Below, in pieces: positions 20,991-32,840 of a stretch of 64,000 nt of DNA. The notes below the pieces were generated by a model that saw only the letters and a list, made by a program, of their open reading frames with translations, was not told the DNA's origin and did no database searches. This DNA comes from Vandiemenella viatica (taxonomy: Eukaryota > Arthropoda > Insecta > Orthoptera > Morabidae): positions 228,034,739 through 228,098,738 of the forward strand of contig CM061919.1 in the NCBI GenBank assembly GCA_031002005.1, read 5' to 3'. The translations under genes and the position numbers were made by a program. How positions within the stretch are numbered: the first letter of the stretch is position 1; every line of letters begins with the position of its first letter.

Positions 20991-21542
20991 TGAATATCAT
21001 GAGGCAAACATTTCATACCAATATGAACATAATTGATTTCAAATGCTATTGCTGTACATCCCGTGATACACAAAGTCCCTGACGGTACTTATAAGTACCG
21101 GCTTAGTAATTAGCACTTAGAGTTCCAAAAAAAAAATTGAAAAAAATATGTGTGTTTAATTTCAAGTACCTTTATACCAATATATAATTGAAATTATAAA
21201 TTTCCCTTTTTTTCCAATAGCCGGTAGGAAAGGGTTAAGTAAAGTTCTTAACCATCTCTCTATAAAGCTTATACCCAATTTTCTAATAAATGGATTAATT
21301 CCTTACAATAGTGATTTTCTAGAACCAACCCATCTTCACTAAGGGAGATAGGATTGCATCAGATGGGGAGTCAAAGAATAATTTTCAGGTTTAAAATTCA
21401 AAATTACTAAATGACCGGTATTACATCTTTACAGATACGTGAACCAAACTTGTGGGTTAGTTGTAGTAATTAATTCACTGTTAAAACATAAAGGAGGATT
21501 GGTAACTTATGTTTGAAATTATTTGATATGTGTTGGTTTCAG

Positions 21543-21736
21543 AATCCATGTCCAGAAAGCAGAGCCTCGTTTCTTTCAAAAATTCTGTTTTCCTGGTTTG
21601 ATCGACTTGCATGGAAAGGTTTCCGTAAGCCTTTAGAATCGAAAGATTTATGGAATATGAATCCGGAAGATACTGCCAAGGAAATTGTTCCTCACTTTGA
21701 TAAGCACTGGGAGAAAACGTTGCAGAAGAATGCTAA
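21543..21736 (+). CDS. ABCC1: ABCC1 exon 6 (L0 linker, start of core)
   Basis: 194 bp after a TTTCAG acceptor, phase 2 at the GTAAGT donor. It begins NPCPESRASFLSKILFSWFD, the strongly conserved NPxPExxASFLSRxxFxW start of the L0/elbow region. GFRKPLESKDLWNMNPEDTA (GYRQPLExxDLWxLNxED in relatives), a highly diagnostic MRP signature, follows. Residues about 204-268. Confidence 0.95.
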
Positions 21737-21935
21737 GTAAGTTTATTTCCACACATTTGTATAATTTTGTGAAATAAAAGTTAATAAATGAGTTTTCTAC
21801 AAATTTGTTATTAATATTATGTAATTTCAGTGACTGCTGACTTAAACAACTTGCTTTTACTACTTATTCTCATATTTTAATACTTACTTACTTTCATTTC
21901 TTGTTTGTGTTTGTCTTTTGTTTGCTTTTCAAAAG

Positions 21936-21956
21936 GAAGTTCTGGAAATATTTCGG
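21936..21956 (+). CDS. ABCC1: Candidate 21-nt ABCC1 microexon
   Basis: Between exons 6 and 7, a polypyrimidine stretch (TTTGCTTTTC) and AAAAG acceptor precede 21 bases, followed by a consensus GTGAGT donor. Both neighbours have phase 2 junctions and 21 is a multiple of three. Inclusion would add seven residues (KFWKYFG plus altered split codons) to the variable part of the L0 linker without breaking the frame. The AAG acceptor is weak and there is no homologue I can recall, so this is a prediction. Confidence 0.35.
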
Positions 21957-22773
21957 GTGAGTTGCTGCTTTTACATTCATTGAATTTTCCTGCTACAGAT
22001 AAGTGTGTCTGACTTCATTTAAGGGATAATGATGGTATAGTGACAAGACAAATCAACTGTAGTTTAGTGATTTTGTAGTTTTTTTCTCTACTTGCATCAT
22101 AGATAATTATCTATAATAGCCTACTTCCGTGTTGTACACATGTTAAATTACGTTTTCACATGTGCTAAAAAGCTAAGTCTCAATCTTGTTTTAAATATAA
22201 TAAATATGGCACAATAAGGAAAAAAGTAATCTGAAAGCATGTATTTCCAGACTAGTTCCTCAAATGCTCATAAATTACATCATTGTAGTAGAGCAAAAAA
22301 TTATTTTGACTCAAAACACAAAGCTTTATTTTATAGCTACATTTGTCTAAACATCAAACAAAAACCCTTTTGATAGCTATTCAAGAATATGTAATACTTT
22401 TATTCAACTGGTAGGTTATTGTACGGGAGGGCTAGTGGAATTGTACAGCATTAAGTGGAAGTGTTGATAATTTAGTGTTTGATATGATCAGTGGGATAGA
22501 TACCCTAATTGCATCAAATCCAAACATCCTCATTAAATTCTTCTGTAGTTAACCATCGAAGATAAAGTTGTGCTCTTTCAAGACCACAAAATCAAACCTT
22601 TCAAACAATTGTTGTAGTCACCATTTATTTTCCCAAAATCACTCTGGTACATTTCCTTCAATAGGTGATAGCCAATTTCATTCTGGGTTACAAGTATTTT
22701 AAATACAATCCAATATATTTGTCTTTATTGTTTTATGAACAAAAGATGGTTGATACAGTATTTTGTATTTCAG

Positions 22774-22965
22774 TGTTCCTAGTCCAAAGGCTTCTTTTCG
22801 AAAGAATGCTGCCAGTGTTGACTTTGCTGGACCGCGTTATAAGGAAAAGTCACAGGCTTCAATTTTGCCTGCGCTTTGTAAAGCTTTTGGGCCTACGTTT
22901 CTGTTTGGTTCCTGTCTGAAGTGTCTTCAAGATGTATTAACATTTGTGTCACCACAGATACTAAA
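22774..22965 (+). CDS. ABCC1: ABCC1 exon 7 (L0 to TM6)
   Basis: 192 bp, phase 2 at both ends, acceptor TTGTATTTCAG and donor GTAAGT. A variable stretch VPSPKASFRKNAASV is followed by the conserved elbow and first TMD1 helix: SILPALCKAFGPTFLFGSC, then LQDVLTFVSPQILK (LFKVLYKTFGPYFL, MMFSGPQILK in MRP1). Residues about 268-332. Confidence 0.94.
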
Positions 22966-22969
22966 GTAA

Positions 22970-24117
22970 GTATATTTAATTTATGAACATACGCAGGGAT
23001 AGAGGAAGTATATCCATCACCACCAAGGACAGAAGGTATGAGAATTAAGACAAAACAGACAATGCAAATACATATACACAGTATTACTGGTAATTGGAGG
23101 AGTAGAAAGAGAATCATGACAAGCCTAGTCTAAGCACCTAAATTTAAAATTGTTGTGTGGCATTATAATTGTATGTAAGAACTCTCATTGTTTTCCAAGT
23201 TTATGATATTGGGTAAGCAGTAATAAAACTAAGCAAACACACAGGTTGTATTTGAACATAGCAGGTGTAAATTTGCTATTATTTTCACTTCATTAAAAAA
23301 TGTTGTATGTTTATTCAGTTTAATTCATTGTCCGTTATTGTTTCAACAGCATAGTTTGTAAGCATCAAGATGGCAAGAGTCCAGGAATGTGTTGAACGTT
23401 CGATAGTCGGAATGTTACTGTTGGTAGCCAAGTTGAAGTAATCTTAGTCGAGAAGTGACTTTCATTTTTAGTCACTTTTATCTAGTTGTTAGAGTGAAGT
23501 TATGCTTGTTTCGTTAATAGATCCTTAATGACATGTTATATCCTATGTGGCAAGTTTCTTCTGTACCTGTAATCTTCAGTAAATCGTTATAAATAAGTGT
23601 CAATGATTGAGGGAGTTAAAATAAGAAGTAAACCAGGTGGATTCATCAGTTGAAAGGAATATTTAATATAAAAATAAATTTTTAACAATTTAAATAAATG
23701 AAGTAAAATTCTGTGTTTCATTGAAAGCTGATTTTCAAAATTTTAGCTGTTGAAAAAGTCCTTTTATTGCAGGAGACAAGAAAACAGGGTTTCTGTTGGA
23801 TGAGGTTAATGGCTGGAGGGGAGTGAGGGAAGTGAGAAGGCTGTCAGCTTATCTCAAGATAAGACCTAGTAGAGGGATGATTGTGTCTGGCACCCAGTTG
23901 GTGATTCTAATAGTACTGTGAATAAGGAATTGAAATTATTGGAGATACATAGAATGGAATAAGATGAAGATTGTCTCAGTTGAGGGTGAATGTTTGTCTG
24001 TGACCATACTCTTTGAGAAAAAGTAGATTCATAGAGCTGTGTTAGAAGTTCAAAGTTAAATAATAAGACAGATTTCACATGTAAGAAACCCTGTAATTAT
24101 ACCACTCCCTGCAATAG
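22970..24117. other. Intron 7, no gene recognised
   Basis: AT-rich to 23760, then purine-biased sequence resembling that of 13560-14090. No protein or RNA feature was recognised. The small open frame 22893-23117 (-) overlaps exon 7 and is a shadow. Confidence 0.45.
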
Positions 24118-24125
24118 GGTGGCTG

Positions 24126-24559
24126 GCATGGGCGTATCCATTGAGGGGCAGGGGGGGGGGGCTGCTGCCCCCCTCCCCCGTAGAAAAATTAAGTTGCCTT
24201 CAGTACGTTTCGACGAGTGAAGAACTGGCTCAGCAGCACTTTGTGAGAGGAAAGATTGACTGGATTATGCCTGATGAATGTGCATCAAAATTTTGTGAAA
24301 GAACACCGTGAGATATTGAGAAACAAAGATACTGAAATTTTTTCTAAGAATTGGAGACTATTAATGTTTACATAAACTATAACTGAGTTACGATCTTAAT
24401 TGACTACATAGTAGGTCCTTAGATTAAGTGGATGGATTACTATATTAATCAATAATAAAAATAGTTTCCTCAATAGGTTTGAGTTTCATTTTGTAAGAAA
24501 TTGTCATGTTTCAGTGCCCCACCCCAGTTCCTCTAGCTCTGATCCTGCATACTCCCTTG
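24126..24559. mobile_element. hAT-type MITE with 8-bp target duplication
   Basis: 434 bp flanked by the direct repeat GTGGCTGG (24118-24125 and 24560-24567). The ends CATGGGCGTATCCA and, inverted, CAAGGGAGTATGCA match at 11 of 14 positions. The interior starts with poly-G/poly-C and has no coding content. This agrees with the CAGTGGCGTAGCC-type hAT MITEs common in insects. Confidence 0.72.
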
Positions 24560-24567
24560 GTGGCTGG

Positions 24568-25678
24568 TGAAAGTGGTAGAGGCTTGGAACATATTGGAAG
24601 TTTTAAAATGTGATCTGTTTTGTCAGTAGGAGCCAAGGGATATTTTTGGTGAATCAGGAGAGCAATAATTGTGACTAGGGGTCTGCAGAGCTGAGGAAGG
24701 GAGGTGCTTGTCTACAAAGTGATAGGATTCTATGATGTAGTAGTTTAGTTTCAGTGTATGCTTTCGGTTAATAGTGGTGGAGTTGAGAATGATGAGAGTC
24801 TAATGAAATCTCGGATGTCAGTTGGACACTAATTCAATGGGTAATTCCATGATAAAAAGGCTTCAGAATATGGAGAATGGGAAAACTGTTTTGAGGGAAT
24901 GATGGTTTGGTCATGGATGCCCAGGGATCATGGAAGATGGTGTTTAGCATGACATTGTAGGCAGCTTAAGAATTTGGTTTGAACAGATTTACTTAGGAAG
25001 AATTGTGTAAAAATCTAAGAAGGTGAAGTTATGGAAGTAGGGAAGTTAAGAGAATGTTAAACTTGTCCCCCCCCCCCCCCCCCAATTACCTTATTTACAC
25101 TGAGGTGTTTGACAAATATGATGTAGGGAGTACATTTCAAGATGATCAGGGGTGAGAAAGAAGATTAGTAAAACAGAAGGATGTTGTTTTGCTTAATTCG
25201 TATTCCATTAGGGACATGGAAGTGTGGAATATTAGTGTAAAGTGAGATGGCAAGGTAGGAGTTGGCAGATATAGGTAAGGGTACTGTTTCTGAGGAAGTG
25301 TGGGGTGACTTTTATGTGGGAAAGCTGTTAATTCATATTTGTTATCTAAATAAATTGCATTTAAATGTCATGTAACTGTTTAGCAGTAGTACACAGCTTT
25401 TTTGTTTTTTGTTTTTGTTTTAATACTGTGGACATTTTCTCTACATTCCTACTAGTATTGTTCTGGCATATTGTGGCCAGCTATTTTTACCACGCCAAAT
25501 TAATGGTTCACAATGTTGGACTTGAGCTAAATGGAGCTTTCAAAAAAATTCTCTCATATTCACCTTTGTGTTTATTTTTTTGTCTTATAACTGCTAAATG
25601 CTTTAAACTGGTTCTTTAATATATCTTTTGCGGTTAGTGCTTTAAACTATTACTTTAATGCTTCTTTTGTGATTACAG
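24568..25678. other. Rest of intron 7, no gene recognised
   Basis: Continues the purine-biased, possibly repetitive sequence, with a poly-C run at about 25066-25083. The open frame 25365-25619 (+) is rich in Phe, Cys and Leu, lacks domain resemblance, and lies upstream of the exon 8 acceptor. Confidence 0.45.
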
Positions 25679-25853
25679 GCTGCTTATTTCATTTGTTGAA
25701 GGAGATGAGCCCCTGTGGAAAGGTTATACATATGCAGTTTTGATGCTTGTTACTGCTTGTGTGCAGACATTAATACTGTCACAGTACTTCCATCGTATGT
25801 TCATAGTTGGTCTTCGCATAAGGACTGCTCTCATATCGGCAATCTACAGGAAA
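25679..25853 (+). CDS. ABCC1: ABCC1 exon 8 (TMD1, TM6-TM7)
   Basis: 175 bp, entering in phase 2 (completing Lys) and leaving in phase 0 at GTAAGG. LLISFVEGDEPLWKGYTYAV and MLVTACVQTLILSQYFHRMF form the outer loop and helix TM7; VGLRIRTALISAIYRK matches SGMRIKTAVIGAVYRK of MRP1. Residues 332-390. Confidence 0.95.
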
Positions 25854-25915
25854 GTAAGGACCGATTTTTTTTTTAATCTATATAATAATTTACTTCTATT
25901 CTGTGTTATTCAATA

Positions 25916-27154
25916 CTAGCTGCCCCGACAGACTTCTTTCTGTCGAAAGTTATTGTCCTATCAAACTCGATTAAAAAAAATAAAACGTGTTAGAGTGATC
26001 ACTTTTATTGATTTAATGTCTCAATAATTAACAACGTTTACTTACAAAAATAAGTTTTCTATTTCGTACACTGCAAGACCTTAGTAATAATGTGATGATA
26101 TTTTTATTGTAATGCTTTATGGTACACGATATTTTTTGTTTGGTTACCTGGCACGTAAACAAATAAAACTGATGGTTTTCCAACGCGGGAGCAGGCAACA
26201 TAAAACTGTCCATGAGAGAAGCATGGGTTTTTCAAGATTAATGCCGCAAACACTCAACAACTCACCCTGGGATTTATTTATGGTCATAGCGAAAGCAAGC
26301 CGCATTGGAAATTGCAGTCGTTGAAATTTAAATGGTACGTCAGTTGGTGCAATTGGGATGCGAGGTATCAACACATGTTCTCCCTTATATTTTCCCTCTG
26401 CAATGGTTGCTTCAATCAGCTTTCACTGCTAGCCGTGTGCCATTACAAAGACACGGTTGGTTGATATTTCGCAGTATTGTGACCACCGATCCTACTTTTA
26501 ATTGAAGATTGAGGCAGCAATCCTGGCAAATCCAGTGAGTTCAAAAATTCTGGTGGATAGTTGACATCATCTTGGTTAGTTGTGCAATAAACTGATTTGT
26601 ATGTTCTTAATTCACCGGCAATTTCATGTCTCTGTAATATAGCTCGTTCATTCAACAACTAAATTGACAGGAAATGTAATGCAGTAAGTCAAAACGTCTA
26701 CAGGGATTTTGTCATTACCAATGCCAATAAGTCGTTTTGAAAACATTTCTTCATATTGATCATTTTGCAATTCCAAAGGTAATCATAAAGCGCCTTTGTT
26801 TTTTTTATGATTGACTGGCAGTAATATTATTTTTGTTGATGACACCCAAACCCTTTTTTTCCTTCAAACTTTATTTTGGGCAGGCATAGACTAATATCCA
26901 TACTGTCTAATCAACTTGAAGGCATACCAGAGATAATCCTAATGTGCCTTTGTTTTGATTGACTGGTTTGTATGGGAAAAGAAAAGTGTTGAATTTTACT
27001 ATTTTCCTCGCAATTTTTACGTTTTTTCTCTCCATAAACACCTTCATTGAGGATTAACCAAAATATGAAGAAAAAAAAATTAGCTAATTGGTCGAGCCGT
27101 TCTTGAGTTTTGCGCTTAGCAACACATTTAGCAATTCATTTTTATTTATATAGA
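25916..27154 (-). mobile_element. Short Helitron with both termini
   Basis: Read on the minus strand it starts TCTATATAAATAAAAATGAA after host A (27155). It ends with the hairpin CGACAG...CTGTCG (25926-25945), then CTAG followed by host T (25915). This fits Helitron rules: 5' TC, subterminal hairpin, 3' CTRR and insertion between A and T. At 1239 bp it is far shorter than an autonomous Helitron, and keeps only the end of the helicase. A fragment of the Rep domain is not visible. Confidence 0.8.
26110..26680 (-). pseudogene. Helitron helicase (PIF1-like) C-terminal remnant
   Basis: Minus-strand frames give WLNERAIL-like MLNERAILQRHEIAG, ELRTYKSVYCTTNQDDVNYP, PEFLNSLDLPGLLPQ, then VLIPRIPIAPTDVPFKFQRL, FPMRLAFAMTINKSQGELLS and VCGINLEKP. 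These are the last helicase motifs of Helitron RepHel proteins in the right order (FAMTINKSQGQ is motif VI-like). Frame breaks and small deletions separate the blocks. Confidence 0.78.
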
Positions 27155-27803
27155 TTTTAAAAGTAAGAAAGTATTATTACTTACAGCCAATTCAATTATC
27201 GTGAAATCTACCTGAACATAATTTAAAACGAATGGGACCCATCATCACAAGGCTTACCAGATCATTGCATTCTTAACATAATAGGATAAGTGTAGCTCGA
27301 TCGTCAGACTATAATGCATATCGCTTCTCAACTGAAATATCAGTAATCGATTTTGCTTTTTAGGTATTCTTAGTATTGCATCCTTCTAAACTGATGCATT
27401 CTATTTTCATAGTCGAAACTTTCGTGGTAGGCGGCATGGGTCTAAATGTAAACACACTGAACAAATAAACACACAATTGGTTTTCGAGAGAAATGAAAAT
27501 TTAAAAGCAAACAAGAAAATGCCACGCACTGAGGAAATAATGATAACTTGTACGTCAGTGATATTATTTTCGATGATCATACCAAAGATAATCCTAACGC
27601 GTCTTTATTTTATTTTGATTGAGGGAAAATAAAAGTGTTGTTTTTACTATTTTCCTCCCAATTTTTGTGTTTTTTTTTTCTCTCCATAAGTACCTTCCTT
27701 GTGTCTTAACGAAAATATAAAAAAAGATTTAGCCGAATTGGTGTAGCCGTTCTCGAGTTTTGCGGTTAGCAACACATTTGGCGATTGATTTTTATTTTAT
27801 AGG
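27155..27803 (-). mobile_element. Second, related Helitron 5' segment
   Basis: The region ending at 27803 repeats the 5' part of the adjacent Helitron. On the minus strand it has CCTATAAAATAAAAATCAAT, GTGTTGCTAACCGCAAAACT, GAACGGCTACACC and the later AAAGTGTTG / ACCAAAGATAATCCTAA blocks, also found at 26930-27154. Its own 3' end was not found, so this is a partial copy head-to-tail with the other. Confidence 0.55.
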
Positions 27804-30800
27804 TTTCAAATCCTCCATAAATTCAGAAGATCAGCGAGTGTCATTTCTAATATAATCCTCTGTTATTTCGTTATAAATTTCTGCAACGTAATTTAGTATG
27901 AACTGTATGGTGGCAGGAATTTGTAAAGCACAAGTTCAGTGGTAGTTGGCTATGATACACTGCTGTTTTGGGTAATAGATGGAAGATTCCTATTCTCAAA
28001 AATGTATTATTTATTACATTAAGCATACAGGCGACTTTGTTCGCTTGGACTGTCAATTTACAGACCTCTTTCTTAAACCAATGTCAAAGACTGCGTGATT
28101 ACATACTGAAAATTCTTTTTGCATGAAGGATCTCGACAACAAATAGCAACTTAATTCCTGAAAGTAAAGTACTGAAGTCATGATAAACATTTCTTATGCG
28201 AGTATTAATTTGCCTTTAACACATCCGCTGCTGGTCACTTGAGGAGTTGTTGATAGTGAATGCCCCACCATAGAAATGGGCTTTCCCTATAAGCAAACTA
28301 AATTTTTATAACAATAATAAAACATGATTATGGGCATCAGACTAATTACTAAGTAATATTTAGACCTTTCATGATGGAATATTTTGACAATGTGGCAGCA
28401 TGTGATACCGAAAACCTTATTTTTTTTCAGATATGATCACAAAAACAGTTAAAGGGCCTGAACACACATAGAATTAACAGCAAATCATTTTAGAAATATT
28501 TTCCAGTAGTTTAAGTGTGTTATGACTGAGGAAAGGTTTAATTAAATTTGAAGGTCACGAAAATTTTATAAAATCAGTATCTTATTTCTTCCCCCCCATG
28601 TAGCACAGAGTAGCTTTCCAGCGGGAAACCCCCCCCCCCCCCAGGAATAGCCATGTAGTTTATGGATGCTCCCTTCAAGCAAAACGAGATGGGACACTTG
28701 TGGTCTAGAAAATCAAGGGAAAAAGTTATGATGTATGTAAACAAGTCTCACATGGCTGAAATTGCGCATAAAACAGTTTTTTTTAGATTAGACATAATTT
28801 TAAAGCCATAGTAATAATTTATACCTTATTTTATTTGGCATAAACATACATCAAATACGAAAAAATAGTTAACTAAACTGGAAGTATGGTTTTTGGAAAG
28901 AAAAACAGATTTTGACTCTTCTCACAGTTTCGGGAATCTGCTAAATTACGTATTCATTTTGAAGATAAAACTTTGCTGAATACTAGAATTCACCCTATTT
29001 ATTGATTACAATAATATTTAGACATTCAAAATTAAAGATTTTTTCCAAGATGGAGGCGTACGAAAGGCCGACATCAAGTAAGGCAAAAAATACCGGACTT
29101 GTAAAATTAAATAGCAAAAAGAAAATATAAAGGGGATACAATAGTGATTGATAACATAACCAGTGGATAGGAAAGAAAATTTGAAGATTCAGCTCGATAG
29201 GAGCAATACTTCTAGAAATATTTAATACTGGAGCTTGGTAATGATTCCACCATACAAGGGAAAAGGTGGTTTAAATACTGTCAGGATCGTATTGGAACTA
29301 ACATTAAAAGTTGAGGAATTTTTTGTAGGTCATTTCATATTAGAATTGGATCGGAGGCTTACGAATTGTAGAAGCAGTTATAAAGTTGGGTTTCTTTTAA
29401 CTTCCTTCGTGATTTTCACTACTATCTGGGGGCTAGAAGGAAGTGGCTTACTGACTGAGAATGACCAACTTATAATCATTAAATATTTGGATTGAACTGT
29501 GATGCTTTTTCTGAAATTCTCTTGTACCGACAAATGTAAAGGAACTTTTATTGCAATACCATATACCAGTTTAAAAGTCATCAGGGAGTCTTCAGTGCAC
29601 ATATTTTGGACATACCTTTAAGTGTTGGGGTGAAAAAAATGGTTTGGCATCTGCGAAGAATCTGTAAGGTACCAGGCACGGTTAGAGATTGAACGAAGAG
29701 TGTTGTATAACCCCCCTATTAACACTTTTGTGTTTTGAAAGCTGGTGGGAAGATTATTTTTTAAATACCACTTTACACGCTTGCACGTGATGTGTGAAAA
29801 CGAAACAAAATAGTGAAAGTGACAAAATGCATTTTTTGTTTGATACTTTATCACTAACAAATATTTAATATAAAAGTTATTACATATTGGTTACAATAAT
29901 ATTATTACTTCAAACAATGTTTGCAACCAACGTTCTGATTTTAGAGAGGAAATTGTTTCATTGTTGTAATTTTCCCAAATTATATTTCCTACTAGGAATT
30001 ATATTGAAGATATGTCGCCTCTTACATGTCTTGCAACTTTTCATCTTCAGAATCCAAAATATCATGGGCACCTTGGGTTGGAATGAATTCTTCATACTGT
30101 CATAACTAATATCTCTCGAGTACTCATCCGAAAGCTTGACTAACAAATTCGCGAATTTCATCATCTGCCAGGGACTTATTAGATTACATATTTCTTGTTT
30201 CAAGGTATGAAGGCCCTGCAGAACTATTGTTTCTAAAACTCGTATTAAAAGATTTTTTAAAACTAATAAAGCTATATATTTGAAACCATTTCTGAATTGT
30301 CACTCCACACGAGGTGCTGGCACGTAATTGGCATTTTAGCAATGACACCCCACCACCTGCTGGCACTTGTTGGTGGTGAATGTTGTGATGTCACATCAAA
30401 ATCCGTTTTTAGTACTGCAGCCTGTTCGTTATTCATACCTCCTCCAAAATAAAATTCAATGAAAAATGTATACTAATTCGTGGTTACTGTTACCTTAAAT
30501 ACCTGTATCTCATTTTTCAAACTTCACATCAAAATGAAACCTAACCTACTCTACCTCTGTGAACGTTGGCTGTAAATTATTCTAAACCATGTAAGAATAC
30601 TTGCAATAGTTTTTTTATGACTCCCATTCATCCAAACAAACTGACAATTTTATTTTTAAGCTTTTTGACCTCAAATCAATTTTTTTTTCTGGGAACAAGG
30701 GTTGTATATTAATGGAAACATAATTAAAAACTGACCACCACTTTCTATATGAATTGTGTTCAACAAACAAATTCTAAGCTTTTTGACGTCACATCAAAAT

Positions 30801-31200
30801 TACATATAGCCGATTGTATTGATGAATCCCCTCTCCCCCGTCCCATCTAAATCCGGTCAGCAGTTTTTGTGTTGATCCCATTTATCCAAGTAGGCAAATA
30901 TTCACAAATTTAGAAACATTTATGATTGAGTTGGCTTTTATGAGAGAGGTACTTAGAAATTTGTTGGCTGTGCAGTCCAGCAAAATTGTTTAGGCAGTAA
31001 CATTTTATATCCTATTGTAGCTATGTGTAGGAAATTTTCAGAACTGAATATAATTATGTTTTGGAACATAATATGATTTATTGCTTCCATATTGAGATTA
31101 CTTGTGGATTAAAATTTCTTGGGCTACTAAACATGAAAATCCTGAAAAGAACAGTGTATTAACTGACGTACATGTAATCACTTTGGCCGTCCTCTGATAC
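27804..31200. other. Intron 8, no gene recognised
   Basis: AT-rich intron sequence. Two poly-C runs (about 28596 and 28630) occur. The frame 29235-29495 (+) begins with IPPYKGKGGL, faintly like the IPYKGK motif of piggyBac transposases. Minus-strand frames at 29958-30203 contain ADDEIREFV and SEDEKL pieces. These may be remnants of a second piggyBac, but support is too thin for a call. There is no exon-like segment with MRP homology. Confidence 0.4.
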
Positions 31201-31207
31201 AGAGGTA

Positions 31208-31655
31208 CAGTAGAACTCCAGTTATCCGAATTCAGACTATCCAAATCGCTTTTTTAATTAAGACTGAAACATACTGTGATTCGGAAAATGATTCTGCCTA
31301 CGCGCTATTGTGACCACATGCAATTTCTCGCTTTCAAGTGGATGTGTAACTTGCCTGCCCAGAAAGGGATGAATACAGTTAAACAGCTTACTTTGATCGA
31401 GATGTTCAGCAAGCAATGACTTTTATTTATACTACGGTACGTACATACCAATGTACAGCACTTGCAAGTACGCTTAACATGTAAAAGTGTTGCCTTTTCC
31501 TTTAATTAATTAAAAACGCTTTTTCTTTAAAAAGTGTTTTCTCCCATTTTCAACAGACATACAGTAATTAATTAAAATACATCCTTTTTCTGAATAAATC
31601 CAATTATCCTAATGGGGTCCGATCCCAATTAATTTGGATAGTTGGAATTCTACTG
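31208..31655. mobile_element. pogo/Tigger-like MITE
   Basis: 448 bp between TA dinucleotides (31206-31207, 31656-31657). The left end is CAGTAGAACTCCAGTTATCC and the right end, inverted, is CAGTAGAATTCCAACTATCC. CAGTAGAACnnCnnTTATCC-type termini and TA duplication are typical of pogo/Tigger non-autonomous elements. No transposase coding was seen. Confidence 0.78.
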
Positions 31656-31899
31656 TATTTATTGTATCTTTTTATTAAATTTCTGCATGGTGGCATATAT
31701 AACATTTATTGAGCAATTGTTGTGGCTGAATGTTGGGTAACATGTGATCTTGTGGGACAAACCTCATAAATTATGTGAGAATATTATTCAGGAAAAAGTA
31801 GGAATGTACTAAGATAGGCAGTTTCAAGTAAATGTTGTTCATAGTTCTCCTAATGGAAATGCGCTACCTTTGGGGAAAGAGGAGATCCCATAGTCGGCC

Positions 31900-32840
31900 C
31901 ATTTGTTTGTTCATGAAAATTGACATCAAAGAAAGAATTGCGGTTCAACAGATGTTTTAAACAGCCATGCAATTTTGATTTTCTAAACAAGATTCATAAT
32001 ATGAGATATAAGTCTTTCTCGGCGTATCTTCGATATGAATTCTTCTCGGGTTTGCCGCCGAATTACATTTTCTACTGTCAAGCTTTCGGCGACTTTCACT
32101 GCCGCCATCATCAGGTCTGTTGTATCTGAAGGAACAACAAAAACTGGACTGAATAGCGGAACTGAACGAGCCAGGAATGTTGTCGACTTCCGATTGGCTG
32201 ACTCCAATGACGTAACCATTCCGTGACTGCGATTGGTCGGTTGTGGAACCAGGCGTAGATATACACCAGCGTTGTACTGATAGTTGGCTCCACAGCGAAA
32301 CCAAAGCCGAGGTTGTTAAAAATAGAAAGACGATGGATTACCTACGTCAATGTTCGCATAACGTCGCTGTTCATATTGAATCACTGTTTACATTATTCAC
32401 CACTATTAATCATGATGTTTAATCTCGATAATCCTTAGGGAGCCAAGTGGTATTCTGATTGGCTGACAATAACTGTTATCATAGCGTCATCGTTCACATC
32501 CAAAGACTTCTTTAATGAAAGACCCCACATTATATATTCTTAAAAACATTTACTATCATTAATTATGATGTTTAACTCGAGAATTGCATAGGGAGCCATG
32601 CGGTCTTCCGATTGGCTGACTATAACCCCAGTTCTGTAATACTTGTCTGTGATTGGTCGGCTACAGATTCAGCTGTAGATGTAGTCGGACCGATACGCCG
32701 TGCTCCACTCTCCACTCTCCTATCGTCCGTCAGCGAGGCACTTGGTTGTTTAAGAATGGCAAAAACTGGCTTCCATGCATCACTGAGCCATACACCCAAG
32801 TCCCTGTTCATATTATTATTATTATTATTATTCATAATGT
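31900..32840 (-). mobile_element. Penelope-like element fragment, family 2
   Basis: On the minus strand MNRDLGVWLSDAWKPVFAIL (about 32770-32820) resembles the conserved INRDxGxxLSxxWxP segment after the GIY-YIG domain of PLE proteins. Three related ATTGGCTGAC-containing blocks (about 32190, 32455, 32605) follow. A hammerhead-like core lies at 32084-32114, with CGGCAAACCCGAGAAGAATT beyond it. No RT domain is preserved. A (TTA)n run of about 20 bases is at 32810. Confidence 0.5.
32084..32114 (-). ncRNA. Hammerhead-ribozyme-like core (PLE)
   Basis: Minus strand: CTGATGA, one base, GGCGGC, loop AGTGAAA, GTCGCC, then GAAA. The two arms can form a six-pair stem (one G-T), as stem II of a hammerhead, between the invariant CUGANGA and GAAA boxes. 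PLEs are known to carry hammerhead motifs in their terminal repeats. I could not identify stem I and the cleavage triplet by eye, so activity is unproven. Confidence 0.5.

Larger units (their letters stand above)
17684..21234 (+). mobile_element. piggyBac element in intron 5, itself interrupted
   Basis: The ends are CCCTTTCCTCCC at 17684 and, inverted, CCCTTTCCTACCGG at 21234. Both are flanked by TTAA (17680-17683 and 21235-21238), the obligate piggyBac target site. The palindrome GGTACTTATAAGTACC lies near each end (17700-17715 and 21084-21099), with a third diverged copy inverted near 18048-18062. On the + strand, remnants of a DDE transposase are split by an insertion: a middle part at about 18160-18590 and a C-terminal part at 20470-20990. 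The total span is 3551 bp, of which 1699 bp is the nested element. Confidence 0.85.

Noticed and set aside
29235..29495. IPPYKGKGGL frame as a second piggyBac transposase
   Set aside because: Only one short motif-like match; the rest does not follow the family, and no TTAA ends were found.
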